The notes below the pieces were generated by a model that did no database searches, was not told the DNA's origin, and worked only from the letters and a program-made list of their open reading frames with translations. From NCBI GenBank assembly GCA_963920665.1, contig OY987267.1, positions 13,888,001 through 13,952,000 on the forward strand: 64,000 nt of DNA, given 5' to 3'. Of this stretch, positions 12,080 to 25,281 are shown piece after piece (the first letter of the stretch is position 1; each line of letters starts with the position of its first letter). Source of the stretch: Straminergon stramineum. Lineage: Eukaryota > Streptophyta > Bryopsida > Hypnales > Calliergonaceae. The translations under genes and the position numbers were made by a program.

Positions 12080-12907
12080 AGAACAAAGTGAAAGTAGTAG
12101 AGTGGTATATTGTAAGATTTAGTTAGGCTAATCAATTTCATTTTTTCTATCATCATGATTCAATGTCTTCTATGAATTATTTTTACTACTTAATTTTCAA
12201 TTAATCTCCTTCCCTTGATGTTTGTTGAATTTCCAACACCAAAAAATGATGGAGGATTCTTCATTTAAAAATAAATAGTTTATGGGAAACTACAAACCTT
12301 TTAGAATGATCTTGTATCAATGTATTATTTTATTAATTAAAGCCTTGAACTATTTGTCACCACATTGGTTATTATTTTTTATTCTTGTCTGTTGTTGATT
12401 TTTTTTGTGTATGACTATTGGAATATTGATCTGACCCTAATGGCCATATAGCCTTGCCTTGGAGGAGGCACTTCCTCTGAAAGAATAAGCCCGCATGCAT
12501 TCAAGGATTATTTAAGAGATTTGGTGTGTGTGCCAAATAATACACAAAGTTGAAGAATAGTTCATAAAATTCATATATTTATATATTATTCTAGTTATAA
12601 TCAAATAATATTCTTACAATTCATTCTAAAAAACTCACCATTAGCCATCTGAAACTTGTCACATCATTATCAATATCTAAAGTGCAAAAAAAGCCAACCA
12701 AAGATCCAACTCATATATAGATCCCATCTTCTATGGTTGCTCTAGATGATAGCCATTGTGTTTGAATTGCAAAGTGTCTTATCTCTCTTTCTTCTTCCTG
12801 TATCTTAGTGTCCCTATATTATTTGCAAAGTCAATCGTGTTAGTGCTATAAGTTTAGTTTTATAATTTTTTTAGTATACTTGTGCAACAAATTGGTCCAA
12901 TGAAGTA
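12080..12907. other. AT-rich non-coding stretch
   Basis: No ORF, RNA gene or repeat structure was recognised between the 934-bp element and the AC/TA microsatellite. Confidence 0.5.
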
Positions 12908-12926
12908 GACACACACACACACACAC

Positions 12927-12960
<34 letters not shown>
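12908..12960. repeat. Compound (AC)n(TA)n microsatellite
   Basis: About ten AC repeats followed directly by about fifteen TA repeats. Confidence 0.97.
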
Positions 12961-12962
<2 letters not shown>

Positions 12963-13159
12963 TGATTTTTGATGGGGTTTGGGGTGTCGTCCAACCTAAA
13001 CACAATCATGAGAAAAAACTCTGGCTATTGGGTTGGTGGATACTACGCAGCTTCAAGAGTGCAACCAAGAATGAAGGTTATGCCCGGTGGGCGAGCGATC
13101 ATTGGATCCGTAAGCGTCTGCAATACATGTATCCAATCTTTGCTTGTATGATTTTTGGT

Positions 13160-13720
13160 TAATAGTCATTCTCTTCCCGCGCGCCCCTCTCGGCACAAGG
13201 ATCAAACTCAAGTGGGGTAGTTAAGTGTGTATTAGGGCTTTTTTAGGATTAAGGGACAATAGGGTCCTCCACCAAAATATACGATGGAGAGAATATCGTA
13301 TGCGGATACGCTGAAGGAGAGACTGTAACATGCACCAACAAAACCTCGCCTTGTATAAAGCTGCCAAGGTAGGACAGTTGATAGAATGGAGGGGTTGATT
13401 GAGTTGGAGCTGATCATAGCCATTACCAACTCAAGAAGAAATGCCAAGCTACTTCGGGTTTGTATTTCAGCCGCCGTGAAGGCTCGCATGCAGCCTTGAG
13501 GAGGTTGCGCCTCCTACTTGCCGGCCACGAGAGGCCTTCCGGCCTTTCTTGCTCTGTCTCTTGGCGTTCTTGCTCTTCTTGCATCCGTTGCTTATGGGTC
13601 TTTTGTCTGGTCTCTGTGTCATGTCCCCAGCTAGGCCAGTTGTGGCTAGCTAGTTTGTACTTTTATTTTTGCAATCAAATTCTATTTCATTTGTGTCAAA
13701 AAAATAAAATAAAATAAAGA
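13160..13720 (+). mobile_element. Possible 3' end of a non-LTR retroelement
   Basis: A block clearly richer in G+C (about 13450-13640) than its surroundings ends in TTTGTGTCAAAAAAATAAAA, an A-rich tail followed by a return to AT-rich DNA. The pattern fits a 5'-truncated LINE or retroposed transcript. No reverse transcriptase motif remains and no target duplication was identified. Confidence 0.25.
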
Positions 13721-16700
13721 CAATCATGATTACATGACATTGTATAGTTGCCATGAGTTTCTTGAAATTTGGATTTTCCACTCTATGTTTCTTCCTAAAA
13801 GCAATCAAACATCTCTACATCATGTACTATACCTATGTCTATTCCAATTAGGCAATTACATGATACACATGGTAATCATTTGAAACTTTGAGTAATATGG
13901 GTCATAGATGCGGCAGACTATTGTTGCAATCCTTCATGCATTTTACGTCATCAAACCTCGACCGCACATTCTCAAGAATTTCACATGACTACATCTAACA
14001 AACTAAGTCTACACCACTCTCAAGTCCCTCTATGAGCATCTGAAAATGTAAACTTTTTCTTTTCTTTAATCTAGAAACATGCTATCGTATGTGCAGTCAA
14101 TGGAAGAGACCTACTTCATATTCATGATTCGATTAGTGAACCCACATGAACCAATATTTTGGAAGGAAGAAATAATGTTGCATACATTTGAAGAACTAAA
14201 AATTTGAGACCTATTCATGACCTCATCAGGTTCTTTTTCTTCTAGCATGACTTTCAAACCTGACCCTCAATAAATTAGGTAGCTCATGAGGAACTCCTTG
14301 GTAGCTCAGTAGCTGGAGTAAATGCTATAGCACTTGTTCAATTTGTTTTTGTTGAAGTTTTGAATACCTCCTTCCCAATGAGCATTGGTATAGTGCCAAG
14401 TAATTTGCAACAATTGCGCTCCAAGAGCGACAAGGTGAAAATGAATCCCTAAATGTATACACCTTCAAATTGTTCCTTTCTTTCCCATAGTGTAGTAGAT
14501 CTTAGCATTGCAAGTGTTAATACAAGTAAGCAAACTCTTGCACATACTATAAGGTGAATGCAAGAAACACTTGCCCTATTTTGCATCACACCTTGTATGT
14601 TGATTTGTTTTTTGGCCACAACTTTTATGTTCTCACTCCAAATGACTCAAGGTTTGTAAATATGGTACTCATGAATATTATACACCTTGTATGATTTTAT
14701 TTCAATTTTCAAAAAAGTTTTACTTTTCACAAATATCCACCAATCATATGTCACTCTCGCGGGCTTGCCAATTTGGGGGTTTAAATACTATTTAGTACCC
14801 AAAAAATGAATTTTGAGTTGAAATTTGGAGGGTACGGTCTTCTAGTAGACTTGTAGCTATTGTCCAAAGTAATTCTAAAAATAATCAATTGTACATGGTG
14901 TAAAAGTCTACAAAGTGAGTCTTTTTGCTTGCCTTTCGAAATGGATAAAATATTATTTTGGTAGTTCTTTTGGTGAATGACCATCTTCATAGAATTTTTT
15001 CAAATTTTTATTATTTCAAATTTTTTCCCCTATTTTAACTAATTTAAACATCAAAGTCTCTATTTTCTTGAAATTTGATACTTTACTAATTCTCCTACTT
15101 AGAGAATTTTCTATGATTTTCTTCAATGGTTACCTTCATCTTAAAGGTGTGTATATTAGCCATATTTTTTTTCAAAATTTCAAAATTATTTTTCTAATTT
15201 TAAAGTACTCTTGAAAAAAATCATGAGTATTGTTCAAAACACAACAAAATCAACAAGGGATTCTTGCAATCATCCTATAGATAATTGTATAGTAATTCCA
15301 CCTAAAATTTCACATATAAGCTATAATGCATGAGCAATATGCACTAGAAAATGAACAACAAATTTTGCAAATTGGTGAAGGACTATGAATCAAAATGCAA
15401 GTGGTTCTATAATTTTTGGACACATTGTGAATTAGTTACAAATTTTCAAAGATGCAAGGTACAGGGTTCTAAAAGTGTCATGTAGGTGATGTGAAAATCG
15501 AATTGATGCACATCAAGAAATCACACTAGTAGTATCAAAACATGTCATAGAGAAGAAGTTAAAACAACAAAAAGTGCACCAAAAATTGACCACTTCTAAA
15601 ATTGCCACCTCCACAAACTATAAATAGAGCTATACACATCGCAATATAGACCTTAACTCCACCTTACACTTGTCTTTGTAATGAGCACCATTTTGGATAT
15701 CCTCCATGTTGAGTTTCCCTTCAAAAATAGGGGTTGATATTGAGTAGTGGTCTATTTTAGGTGTAGTTACCATATTTCCTACAAAAGGATCACTATGTAC
15801 TTTGAAAGACTCCTTCGAATACCTTCTTCACTCTATTTTATTCCTTAAAGATGATATACTAAAGAAGACACATTGTGGATTTATATAGGTGAATTGTCCA
15901 ATACAGTGTGACTTCCTAAAAGTCAAGTTTTCCACATTATGGATCAGTTGTTGAAAAATGCCTAAACCAGATGTTCCCTTTGTAATATTTGTCTATACCA
16001 TCAATTATACTACATGATGCTTTACTAGATGAAGTACTCAACAATGGTGACAATGGGAAAACCATGTTTCTATTGTAAAAAGGTGGTAGATACTATACTA
16101 GATAGAAATGAATATTGTGAAAGTGAAATAAAGTGAAATAATAAAGAGGCTGCTTTGTAATGCAAAAATTTGGGTGGGAGGAACCTTCTCAACTCACTAA
16201 TTGAGCCAAGATTTGCATGATGGGCTCTGTGATGGATTCAAATATTTGTCAAGATTACCCAATCCATCTCCATGATCTCATAAATCAATGGTCCACAATT
16301 TGAAATGGAAGTGCTCAATCTTACAAGGAAATCATGGTTCATGATGTCTCAATCATGGAGGTTGAAGCACATTCCTCCCACAAATTTCTACACACCAAGT
16401 GGCCACAAGTGTCCCTATGTATTGGTACTATTGATCATGTGGCCACCCTCATACTCATGTCATTACTCATTAGTACTAAAATTAGTAAGAAAACTCAAAA
16501 TCTCTTAATGGGTTCACTTTCCTCCTAATGATTAGAGAAAGTTTGTTCCTAGACCCTCAAACATCACTAAGATGACCCAAACATTGAAGAAGACTATTTG
16601 TATCTTGGAGGATGGAAAAAATTAGAGAAAGTTTTGTAGTTGCAAACTTGGGGTTGCAAAGGGAAGAGAATAGTTTTAGAGACTAGTTGGGTAGTTTTAG

Positions 16701-17245
16701 AGATACTTCCAAAATTTTGAGCTTTAGAGGAGTAGATAATGATGATGTAGTTGATGGAAGTGGGCACAACAAAGTGGGAGTGGACAAGGTTGGAAGAAAA
16801 TTTGAGCTTGCCCAATCCCAAGCAAAAAAAGGAAATGTCAATAAGTACTTCATTTCACTATGTAATACATTGTGTATTTCAATCTTTTGCAATTGTGACT
16901 TCAAATTTGTCTAAATGCATCTAAGTATAGTCACTACGGTGTTGGTTTGCCACAACTTCTTTTAAGTTTTTTTCTTAGAAAATGGTTTTCAATAACACAA
17001 TTGATGGTTGTACAATTCCTAAATTTCCATTCCCTCTTCTACAATGGATTCCTTTTTTCTTCTTTGATTTTATGGTGTTAGTATTAAATTGCGTATAATC
17101 TATGAGTATAATGTGTTTTGGGATCTTCAAAGAGCAAAGATTTAAAATGGTCAATATGTAGTTATTAGAACAAAGACATTATTGTCATTAAGTACACTAT
17201 AAATATTTCTTTAAATTTGAATAATTCAAATAATTGTCAAATCCA
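13721..17245. other. AT-rich non-coding stretch with a weak tRNA-like segment
   Basis: No ORF above 75 codons. At 14300-14316 GGTAGCTCAGTAGCTGG resembles an RNA polymerase III A box, and at 14356-14369 AGTTTTGAATACCT resembles a degraded B box at tRNA-like spacing. This could be a SINE head, but the flanks cannot form a cloverleaf, so no tRNA gene is called. Confidence 0.35.
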
Positions 17246-17430
17246 TATTTTGGTTTCAAACATGGAACGATTCTAATTCCTTGGCAATAGAGTCCAATTT
17301 TAAATTTTGCCTCTCTTGAAGACCTATAGGAGGCTCACTATTTTGGTTTCAAATATGGAATGACTCTAATTCCTTGGCAATAGAGTCCAATTCTAAATTT
17401 TGCCTCTCTTGAAGACTTATAGGAGGCTCC
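17246..17430. repeat. Tandem duplication, about 93-bp unit
   Basis: Two direct copies of a unit running from TTTTGGTTTCAAA through TTCCTTGGCAATAGAGTCC to TATAGGAGGCTC. They differ at only a few positions, suggesting recent local slippage or unequal exchange. No open frame is associated. Confidence 0.85.
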
Positions 17431-19442
17431 ATGAAATATTAAAATTTGAAACTTCCACACAATCATGTCAATTCTTAACCAAATAATCAATCATGCTAAT
17501 TAGCATCTTCTCACATTTAGTATTACAAGCACTTAACCCCTAAATGCCTCCAGCACCAAATTTTGGTGTCAACTATACTTTGAAGTTAGATAAAGCCTAA
17601 ACAAGTTTCTATTTTTAGTAGTTTCTATTTTTGAGAATATATTTTTGAAGTTTGGTTTGAGCATCAAAAATCCAATTTTGACAATGATTGATTATGATTT
17701 TTCTATTCAAGATTTTGTGCAAAGGTGTTCATTGCAATCTTGACTTTCCATAGAGTTGGGGGCTCTTAGAAATGAGCCTCAAATACACTAGATCTTGAAG
17801 AAAAAATATTATTAGAAATTCATTTAAAAAATTGTAGAGTAGATTTTGAGAAGCCATAAATTTATCGAAGTTATGCATGTCAGGCCTTTTAACCTCATCT
17901 TTTTTTTGGTGATCAACTTTCTAGATTTAACATGTGAAAAGAGGATTCAAAGACTTCAAATCACTTTTGCAGTTTTAACACCCTCATGATCAAAATTATA
18001 ATCTTTCAATCCATAAAGGGCCATTCTCACCTCGCTCTATAGAGCAATGGTGGTAAAGTCTAATAATTATGCGGACTTTCAAGGCCAAGCGTTTTTTTAG
18101 TGCTATGGGGTCCTTTTACCTCTCCGTGTTATGTGGGGATTACATAGTGACGGAGTGTTCCCACCTACGATGGTACGTATATTTTGGTGCCTCTCTTGAC
18201 TGCCAGCATGGCAGATAGGACCAGTGGGTTTAGTGGGTGGTCACACCACTTCCCCTTTCATTAGATTTTTGTTGTTAGAGCTTTCCCTCAATTCTCGTCC
18301 AAGTTCTTTTCCCGAGTACCTCAATCTGTTGTCTTTTTGAAATTATTTGCCAATCCCCAGAAACTTCTCTTAATGTGTACAAGAAGTGCCGTGCTGTTTT
18401 GCTTGGGCTTATGGTTTATGTTGGTTTGATTCTTTCTTATTGAATTAGTTTGTGTGATGAAGTTTGTGTCCTGGAGTGTTGCGTATGAGCATCTTCATTG
18501 CGGGCGACGACATCATTGTTTTGCGATCAAGCTTTCCTTCTCTGAGAGATCACCATTTCTCTTTTGCACACGGACGGAATTTGTTTTGGCCCTAATTTGG
18601 AGCTTATTGGGTGGCAAATCGGAGTGGAGGTGGTCCAACATCGGCTTCAGAGGTTGTTGGATTGTTGACAATTGCACTTGGAAGTGCTGTGTCTAAACTT
18701 TAGGCTGTGGACAACTGGCAAGTAATTCTTTTCATGTGTTGAAGTTAACAATAAAAAATATCATTCCGCAAAGGGAGGCTTCTCGGTGGCTAAAAGGAAG
18801 GTTCCATTTCATCGCATTTGGTACTCTGTTCGTGTGTGATTTCACTTGGAGAAAGACTAATCTTCACTAGGTAGGTTTTCTCCTTCTCTTTTGTGTTTGT
18901 CATTTATTCAGTATTGTAAATTTAGAAAATCTCCTGCATTTGTTTATTTGTCTTGCTAGTTCAATCCATTCTGACAATCATGTGTATATGAATTGTGCAC
19001 CTTCAACCATTTTTTTGAATCTCCATTATCAAAAACAAATTCATCTCTAAATTTTCTTTTAACTTACTATACCTTCTAGCATGTCAAGATTTAGGGACAA
19101 AGCTAGACCTCCAACCCTTGCTAGCATTCAACGGCATTCTCTCTCTTCACGTAAGTACTGAGGCATGAGGATTTTTAATTTTTTATGTCGTTCACGTTTG
19201 CTTCTATTTTTTTGGGCCTCATGATATTAGAATTGGGAAGCCCTCTCCATTGTCTTTGAAAGCCTACCGTCTTCTTTTGTAGTAAATTGTAACTGTCCTT
19301 GTCAATTGAATGTAGAATGTTATCATACATTATGCGGCATTTTCCATGATGCAATGTCTATGTATTTTAGGAGAGCTTCTATTATATGGAAATGTTGTTC
19401 TAGAAAATCACACTCATTGCCTTTCCTTTCTATTGTGCAGAT

Positions 19443-20845
19443 TATTGACAAAGTATTCTACTAGCAAGGACACCACATCTATGGACAACGAAATGATTGT
19501 TCACTCTACGCTCACTTTCACTACATGGATACTCGTGCAGTTGCTTAGTGCACCCCAGGCAATGTATTTGCCAATGCTACCTAAAGATGAAGAAGACAAC
19601 AATGAGCCACTACAAGTTTTGGCAGACGCCCTAAGAGAGCCAATTCATGATCCTCACTTTGCTATGCGCACTGCCTTATTGAACTTCTGTTTGTGCACAT
19701 CATTCAATCTATTTGAGGATGATTTGGGCTTTTGGGTGAAGCCCTTCTTGACAACATGGTTCTCAAGAATCCTCTTAAATGAGTACGATGATACAAGATG
19801 GATCCAAATGTTTCGTATGACAAAGCCTGCGGTCTTCGCTTTAGCTAATTTGTTGAGGCCGTATGTGCAGAAGAAAGACACAAAATACAGGTTGGCTATT
19901 CTAGTCGTCATATGTGTTGCATGTTGCCTTTTCAAGCTCACTCATGGTGCATCGCTATTCATTTGCAATGAAATGTTTGCCATTGGAAAAAGAACTGTCT
20001 CTACAATTGTGAGGGAGGTGGTGCATGCCATTAATGACACATTGAGGCACGAATTGAAGTGACCTACTGGTGATCGACTCCACCATACTTAGCAAAATTT
20101 CTTGAATCTTTGCGGGTTGCGTGTTGTGGTGGGAGCAATTGATGGAACCCATGTGTCGATTTCAAAACCAAAATATGTACCAGTAGACTACTTCTACTTC
20201 AAGTCCAATGGATACAGTATCAATTGCCAGGCGGTTGTAGATAGTGACAAGCAGTTTCTTGATTTGTACTTAGGTATGTTTGGTTCAACGAATGACTCTC
20301 GCATGCTACAACGTTCCTCCCTCTACAATTTAGCCATACACAATAATTTGCTAGATAATCAAGGTGTAGTGCATGGTTTCTCACTATACCTTCTTGGTGA
20401 CCTCGGGTACCTTGTTTTGCCTTGGTTGATGGTTCCTCATCGTAGTACGGGACGATTGTTTGTTGCCGAAACTCTTTTCAACAAGAAGCTTCGCCGAGGT
20501 TGATGCGTTGTGGAGAACGCATTCGGAATTTTGAAACAAACTTTCAGGGAGTTACTCAATAAATCCGAGTTGCACGTGGCATTTTTACCTGATGTAATCG
20601 TAGCATGTGCAATTTTGCACAACATTCTACTTGGCCAGTCACATGAGGATGTTGAAAACTTGATTCAAGTACTACGAACGGAGGGATTGGATGGCGAAGT
20701 TGTGGATGACGATGCAAAGCCTGATGTTGTAGGGCCTGAGGATGGTAGAGAAGGAATGCTAGAGCTTGTAGCAACGGCAATAGGAAGGAAAAAACGAAAT
20801 GCGCTCGGACAATATCTGACCATGCAGTGGCAGTACAGGGTATAG
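19443..20845 (+). pseudogene. Harbinger (HARBI1-like, DDE_Tnp_4) transposase with in-frame stops
   Basis: One reading frame runs through this stretch, broken by three stops: TGA 20060-20062, TAG 20090-20092 and TGA 20501-20503. Catalytic acidic residues are visible: Asp in VVGAIDGTHV (20141-20143), Asp in LLGDLGYLVLPWLM (20399-20401), and Glu in VVENAFGILKQTF (20513-20515). ILHNILL, typical of the family C-terminal part, follows. The first TGA sits where a Trp is expected (WPTGDRL), and the third precedes CVVENAFG where Arg is likely. A CAG at 19440-19442 is a candidate acceptor for the main exon. An upstream ATG exon (19081-19150) was considered, but its phase does not match. Encoded activity would be cut-and-paste transposition at TWA sites. 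Confidence 0.88.
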
Positions 20846-21518
20846 CTGCATAGGTATGTGAATCCATCATCATTTCTTTTGACCTTTTAATTCTAGTGTG
20901 TACTTATCAAGTTGCCTTGCAATATATTTGTGAGCCTCAAGAAACTACCTCACATGATAAATTCCGTTATAGTCTTCATTTGAAGGTCTTCTGTCATTTC
21001 GAATTTTTTTTTCAACTGCATGTGAGCTTCTATTGTTGCACTTTTGAGTGTTTTTCTTCATTACAGACATGGCTTCCTAGACAATTCAAATGGAATGACA
21101 GGTAAATGCTATGGAGTAGTTCGAAGTTGCAATAATAGTATGGTCATTTGTAGACATCATTTGGAAGTCGTTGTTTTAGGATTCAATATGAATAACATTT
21201 GTGGTATTCGTGCAACAAGTCCGCAAGTAAGATTTTTTCAATTCATACTCATACAATGCAGGCGTAGTCAGCAAGAAATTAGAAAGTTGTGCAAGGCAAT
21301 ACTTTTTCTAAACTAATTTTTCTTTTTTTGTTTTTCAAATTTTTTGGAAGATTCATGTTTGTTTATAACATAACCAAAGCTAGAGTTCTATGGGCATTAT
21401 TACTAAGTGCCACAATTCAAACACTAATTTCTGATTTCTTGAACTATATAGTGAAGAAGACAACTAAGCAACACTGAAATTGTATTGCAGTGCTTGTACA
21501 AGAGGTACAAAGCCATGC

Positions 21519-22783
21519 TCAAGTTGGTGTTTGAGTAGTAGAGGTAGTAGGCAAGATTTCGTGGCTCACCGGCACATCCACTTTTGATCCATTCTTCTCT
21601 TCAGTGACCATAGGAATAGCAACCGCATGCTTCTCTCTTGCATTGTCTTCGCTACTTGCATGCGACTTGTTGTTGCTTGCATCTTGTTGGATGTCAGAGG
21701 ATGAGCAAAAGGCTGCTTTTGGACGATCCATAGGTCTAGCAGTGTAGGAAGAGAAGGAAAAACTAGTATCATACCTTGATGTTGCTTGTGGCATCTGAGG
21801 CATTGTAGGGCTATTGCTCTTGGTCAAGCTGCTATGTAAAACACCCGAGAGGTGGGCCAAGTGATGAACAATTTCTCCTTGCTTTAAAATGGACAATCAG
21901 GCGTTTTCATTGGCGGCTACTACATTCTCATAAAGTCGACAATCTTTCTTTCTCTGATAAGCCATTTGTTCGCTAAATAATTTGAGTTGTACCTCAATCT
22001 TCGACCTCTCCAAATCCCTGCTTGATTCCGCTATGTCTTGCATGTAGTTCACCATGACGATCCCTATGGCCTTCGTTGCCTCCGCTATAACAGCATGTCC
22101 TAAAATGCTTTTTCACCTAACTGTAGTGTTTCCTAGACATCGATTCAGTTTGAAGGGCGATGTGTCAAATGAGCTGATAACTTGAGGGGTCACGCCTGTT
22201 GGAACACTGTGGAACGGCCTCAAAGTGGGTGTGCCGTTCAACCTTGATGGTAGTGTTGGACAAGATGGTGCCAATGACATGGGTGCAATGATTTGGGGTG
22301 TGTGGTGTCTCTAGTTTCTTCCGTTGCTTTTGACCGTGACATGTCCATGGGGGCCTCCGTGTCTAGTTCACTCATCTCTTCGTTTGCATGTTGTTGGTCA
22401 TTCTCAAGTACTTGGTAGTTGGTGTCATTTATTGCTAGCAGGTCCCACATGTGAGGTGGTTGGATTTGGGGATGATTATGATACCACTCGTGAATGCTAG
22501 CGGAAACGTCTTGTGAGAATTGTTTCGGTAGACCCTCCACCCTCCGCTCATTAGAAGAAAACTACCAGTAGTCAGGTACATTTCTTCTTGTCCTTCCAAA
22601 GTAATCCGCAATGCGCTTATAGTCAAGTATAATCTGGTTCCATTTTGTTTTGTAAGCTGGTCCATCATGTACACATGGTGAGAATCCTACACGCATGACT
22701 TCTTCAGATATGTGAAGCCACTTCGTGTTGTCCGGTGTCATCAAGTCTCTAGAATCAACAATATCTTGGTCCTCCAAATGCAT
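21519..22783 (-). pseudogene. Harbinger accessory trihelix/Myb-like DNA-binding protein, broken
   Basis: The minus strand encodes a trihelix (Myb/SANT-like) domain: KWLHISEEVMRVGF, YKTKWNQIILDYKRIADY, VPDYW, then ERRVEGLPKQF and IQPPHMWDL, the layout of the second protein of plant Harbinger elements. Further on come a charged helical stretch (IEVQLKLFSEQMAYQRKKD, about 22000-21930) and a Ser/Thr-rich tail. Stops interrupt it at 22562-22564 (TAG after DYW), near 22120 and near 21897 (TGA, CGA expected); the frame also appears to shift between 22238 and 22200. In related elements this partner carries the nuclease into the nucleus and binds transposon ends. Confidence 0.75.
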
Positions 22784-25031
22784 GTCATGTTTGGTAGCTA
22801 CGAGGGCAAGGATTTCATGCGAATTCCAATTGGGGCCTCGATCCTTCCGTCGACGCTTGCACTGACTATTGCTGCCTTGGGGGGCGACAGGTGTTACTAG
22901 TTGAGGAAGGCCTAGAGGAGCTCGACGTTGTGAGAGGGGTCAATTCTATTGGAGAGGTGAAACTGCAAGGCCTCAAGTTCATTAGTACACGGTTAAATTT
23001 TTTTTCCTGTCTTACACTAGAAAGTGAAAGTTTCGGCATCTGAATATGGATGAGTGTTCTATAGGTCTACGGCAACTTTAGCAATAGTGTTCCAGAAATG
23101 TGGACATTGATAAAAGGAAAGGTTAAAGAACCAAATCACAACTAGTATGCTCTATTTATTTAGAATGTTTTCTTATTGCACATGGCATCGGAGCGTGTCT
23201 TTGTCTTGTGGAGGTCTGGTCTATAAGATCCAGTAGTGACTGCATGGACTATGATCTAGGAATGACTGAAATAGGTAAGAGACATTTTGATACTAACTAA
23301 CGAAGACTACTTCGTTTCAGACGCCTTCACATGAAGAAGTTGGAGGTTCTGCTCCTTGTAAATACTGGAATGTTCTCGTTGAGCATGTCGAAGACTAAGC
23401 TACTCACTATGTGAAAAGGTAGAAACAAACGAACTCTAAGAGCAGAAAGTGCACAAAGTACTATCATGAGACCTTTCTCATTTAATGAAACAAAAGAAAT
23501 GTTTATGTCATGGTCTTTTAAGTTCTATACTAACAGAAGTATCGAAACAATACAATCATAATCTCATGAAATGAATCTTGGGATCTAAATTTTGAATGTA
23601 CTAGTTCTATGAAGAAATCAGTCTATATGAAGAGAGTACTCACCATTCACAGGCATTGTTGCAAGATGGATTGGGGCATTGTATAGCTGTGGATGAAGCC
23701 GGTTCTCCATGATGACCTATTATTGCTTTCCTTTTGTAGAACTTGAAGAAAAAAAATTGCTATGTGAATGTGTGTAGACTATAGAACAAGCTATCCTATA
23801 GAAATGGAATGACTTATCAATGTGTACAATGGAAGTGAGTACAAGTTCCAAAGAACTTTCAAGAACAATAGCATCATCCGCCAACATATGATATACATTT
23901 CAGGAAGATACGTGAATTCCATGACTTTTATAGATCATGGTATAGCCTTTTGCCGTTCACAACAATTGTGATGGAAGAGTGTAGTACCACAACTGCATAT
24001 AGAAATTGCTTTGCAAGATATCATGGAATGCCAAAGGACGATGAAATGCTAATAATTCAAAGACTATACTTTTCAACAGGACAACCAGGACTTTGAATCA
24101 AACGAAATGAGGAGGTCAAGGAAAAGAAAACATCATAGAAGATGATGTACCACAAGAGATTCTAAGCATGTCGATGATGGTGCATTGGAGGTACAGAAAG
24201 AATTACAAAGGCTGAATTTATTCTCCATCGTCACGGTGTTGCTACCTTCCTACGATGTTGCGGTGTAGTCCATATTTGGAGAAGGATAACTGAAAGCCAA
24301 GGCGGAAGTTTTGGCAAAAAATGCAACATCGCTCTTTCGTAATGGACCTTATTGGCAGCAACTATAAAAGAGCGCAACTACAGTCCCGAAATTCTCTTAG
24401 ATGTTCGTTTTTTTTGGATTCAAATAGTATGTAATGGTAGCACAAAAAGCCAAAGTTGTAGGAATCGCCAATGAGCTTTTCAGCTAACATCGTGTTTACA
24501 AACCTACCAACAGGGCCTCTATGTAAGTTTGGGGTGAAAGAACTCCAGCTGACGTGAACAACGACGTTCTCACTGCCACCTACCATCGCTTTCTTATCCT
24601 CACTAACATGAGGTGAGAATGGGCCTTAAGTGATATGTATATATTATTTTTTATTTTTTAGACTTTAATTTTAGGATTTGTTTTTTAAGATTTCAAGAAT
24701 TCTACTATTGTTGAATTAAATATAAAATTTTCTTGTAAAACTCTATGGTTTATGTGTTTTATAAATAAACAATAAGAAATGTTAAAATAAGCCCTATCCA
24801 TTTAAATGGTTTTCTTGGGTATACTTATGAACACAACACCACAACATGTTTCACACTGATACCTCACTTTCTAATAAGAGTGCTAAATAAATCAACACTT
24901 GTTGATATCCACCTTTGGATTCCGGACATAAGAGATAATATGTTGGGCTTGATGACCACCTTTGACCTCCGGGTGTTCAATAATTACAAATATTTGTTGG
25001 CTTTGGGGGCTTGTACCTTAATTTGCCAAGT

Positions 25032-25281
25032 TTAACCTCTCAAGGCCCAAGCAATTTTTGTACTCTTTACAAGTTTGAACTTTGATTGATAGTATGCATT
25101 GTACATGAAGCTTATTACATGATGTCAATTGTACTTTTAAACTTCTCCATTCAATATGAACATCGTAACATGAAAATCACTTTAATATACTTCTTAGAAT
25201 GTAGGAAAATGAAGTTGTAACTTTGACCTGTTGAATAGATAAAGAGGCCCAAAACATGCTCCTTGGGCCTTGAGGGGTTAA
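25032..25281. mobile_element. TTAA-bordered MITE-like element, 250 bp (family D)
   Basis: Left end TTAACCTCTCAAGGCCCAAG; the right end read inward is TTAACCCCTCAAGGCCCAAG (19 of 20 match). TTAA lies at both borders. The interior is AT-rich without an ORF. The layout is that of a short non-autonomous DNA element of piggyBac type, lying inside the split family C element. Confidence 0.7.

Larger units (their letters stand above)
18017..24626 (+). mobile_element. Complete but degenerate PIF/Harbinger DNA transposon, 6.6 kb
   Basis: Terminal inverted repeats are AGGGCCATTCTCACCTC at the left and, read inward from the right, AGGCCCATTCTCACCTC (16 of 17 match). Both ends are flanked by TAA (18014-18016 and 24627-24629), the TWA target duplication typical of PIF/Harbinger. 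The empty site is seen in the related sequence at 31330-31353, which reads ...CAATCCATAAGTGATAT with a single TAA. Inside are a DDE nuclease on the plus strand and a trihelix/Myb-like protein on the minus strand, converging, as in autonomous plant Harbinger elements. Both frames carry stops, so this copy is not autonomous now. Confidence 0.9.

Noticed and set aside
14300..14369. tRNA gene suggested by A- and B-box-like sequences
   Set aside because: No acceptor stem or anticodon arm can be formed, and the B box is degraded. At most a SINE remnant.
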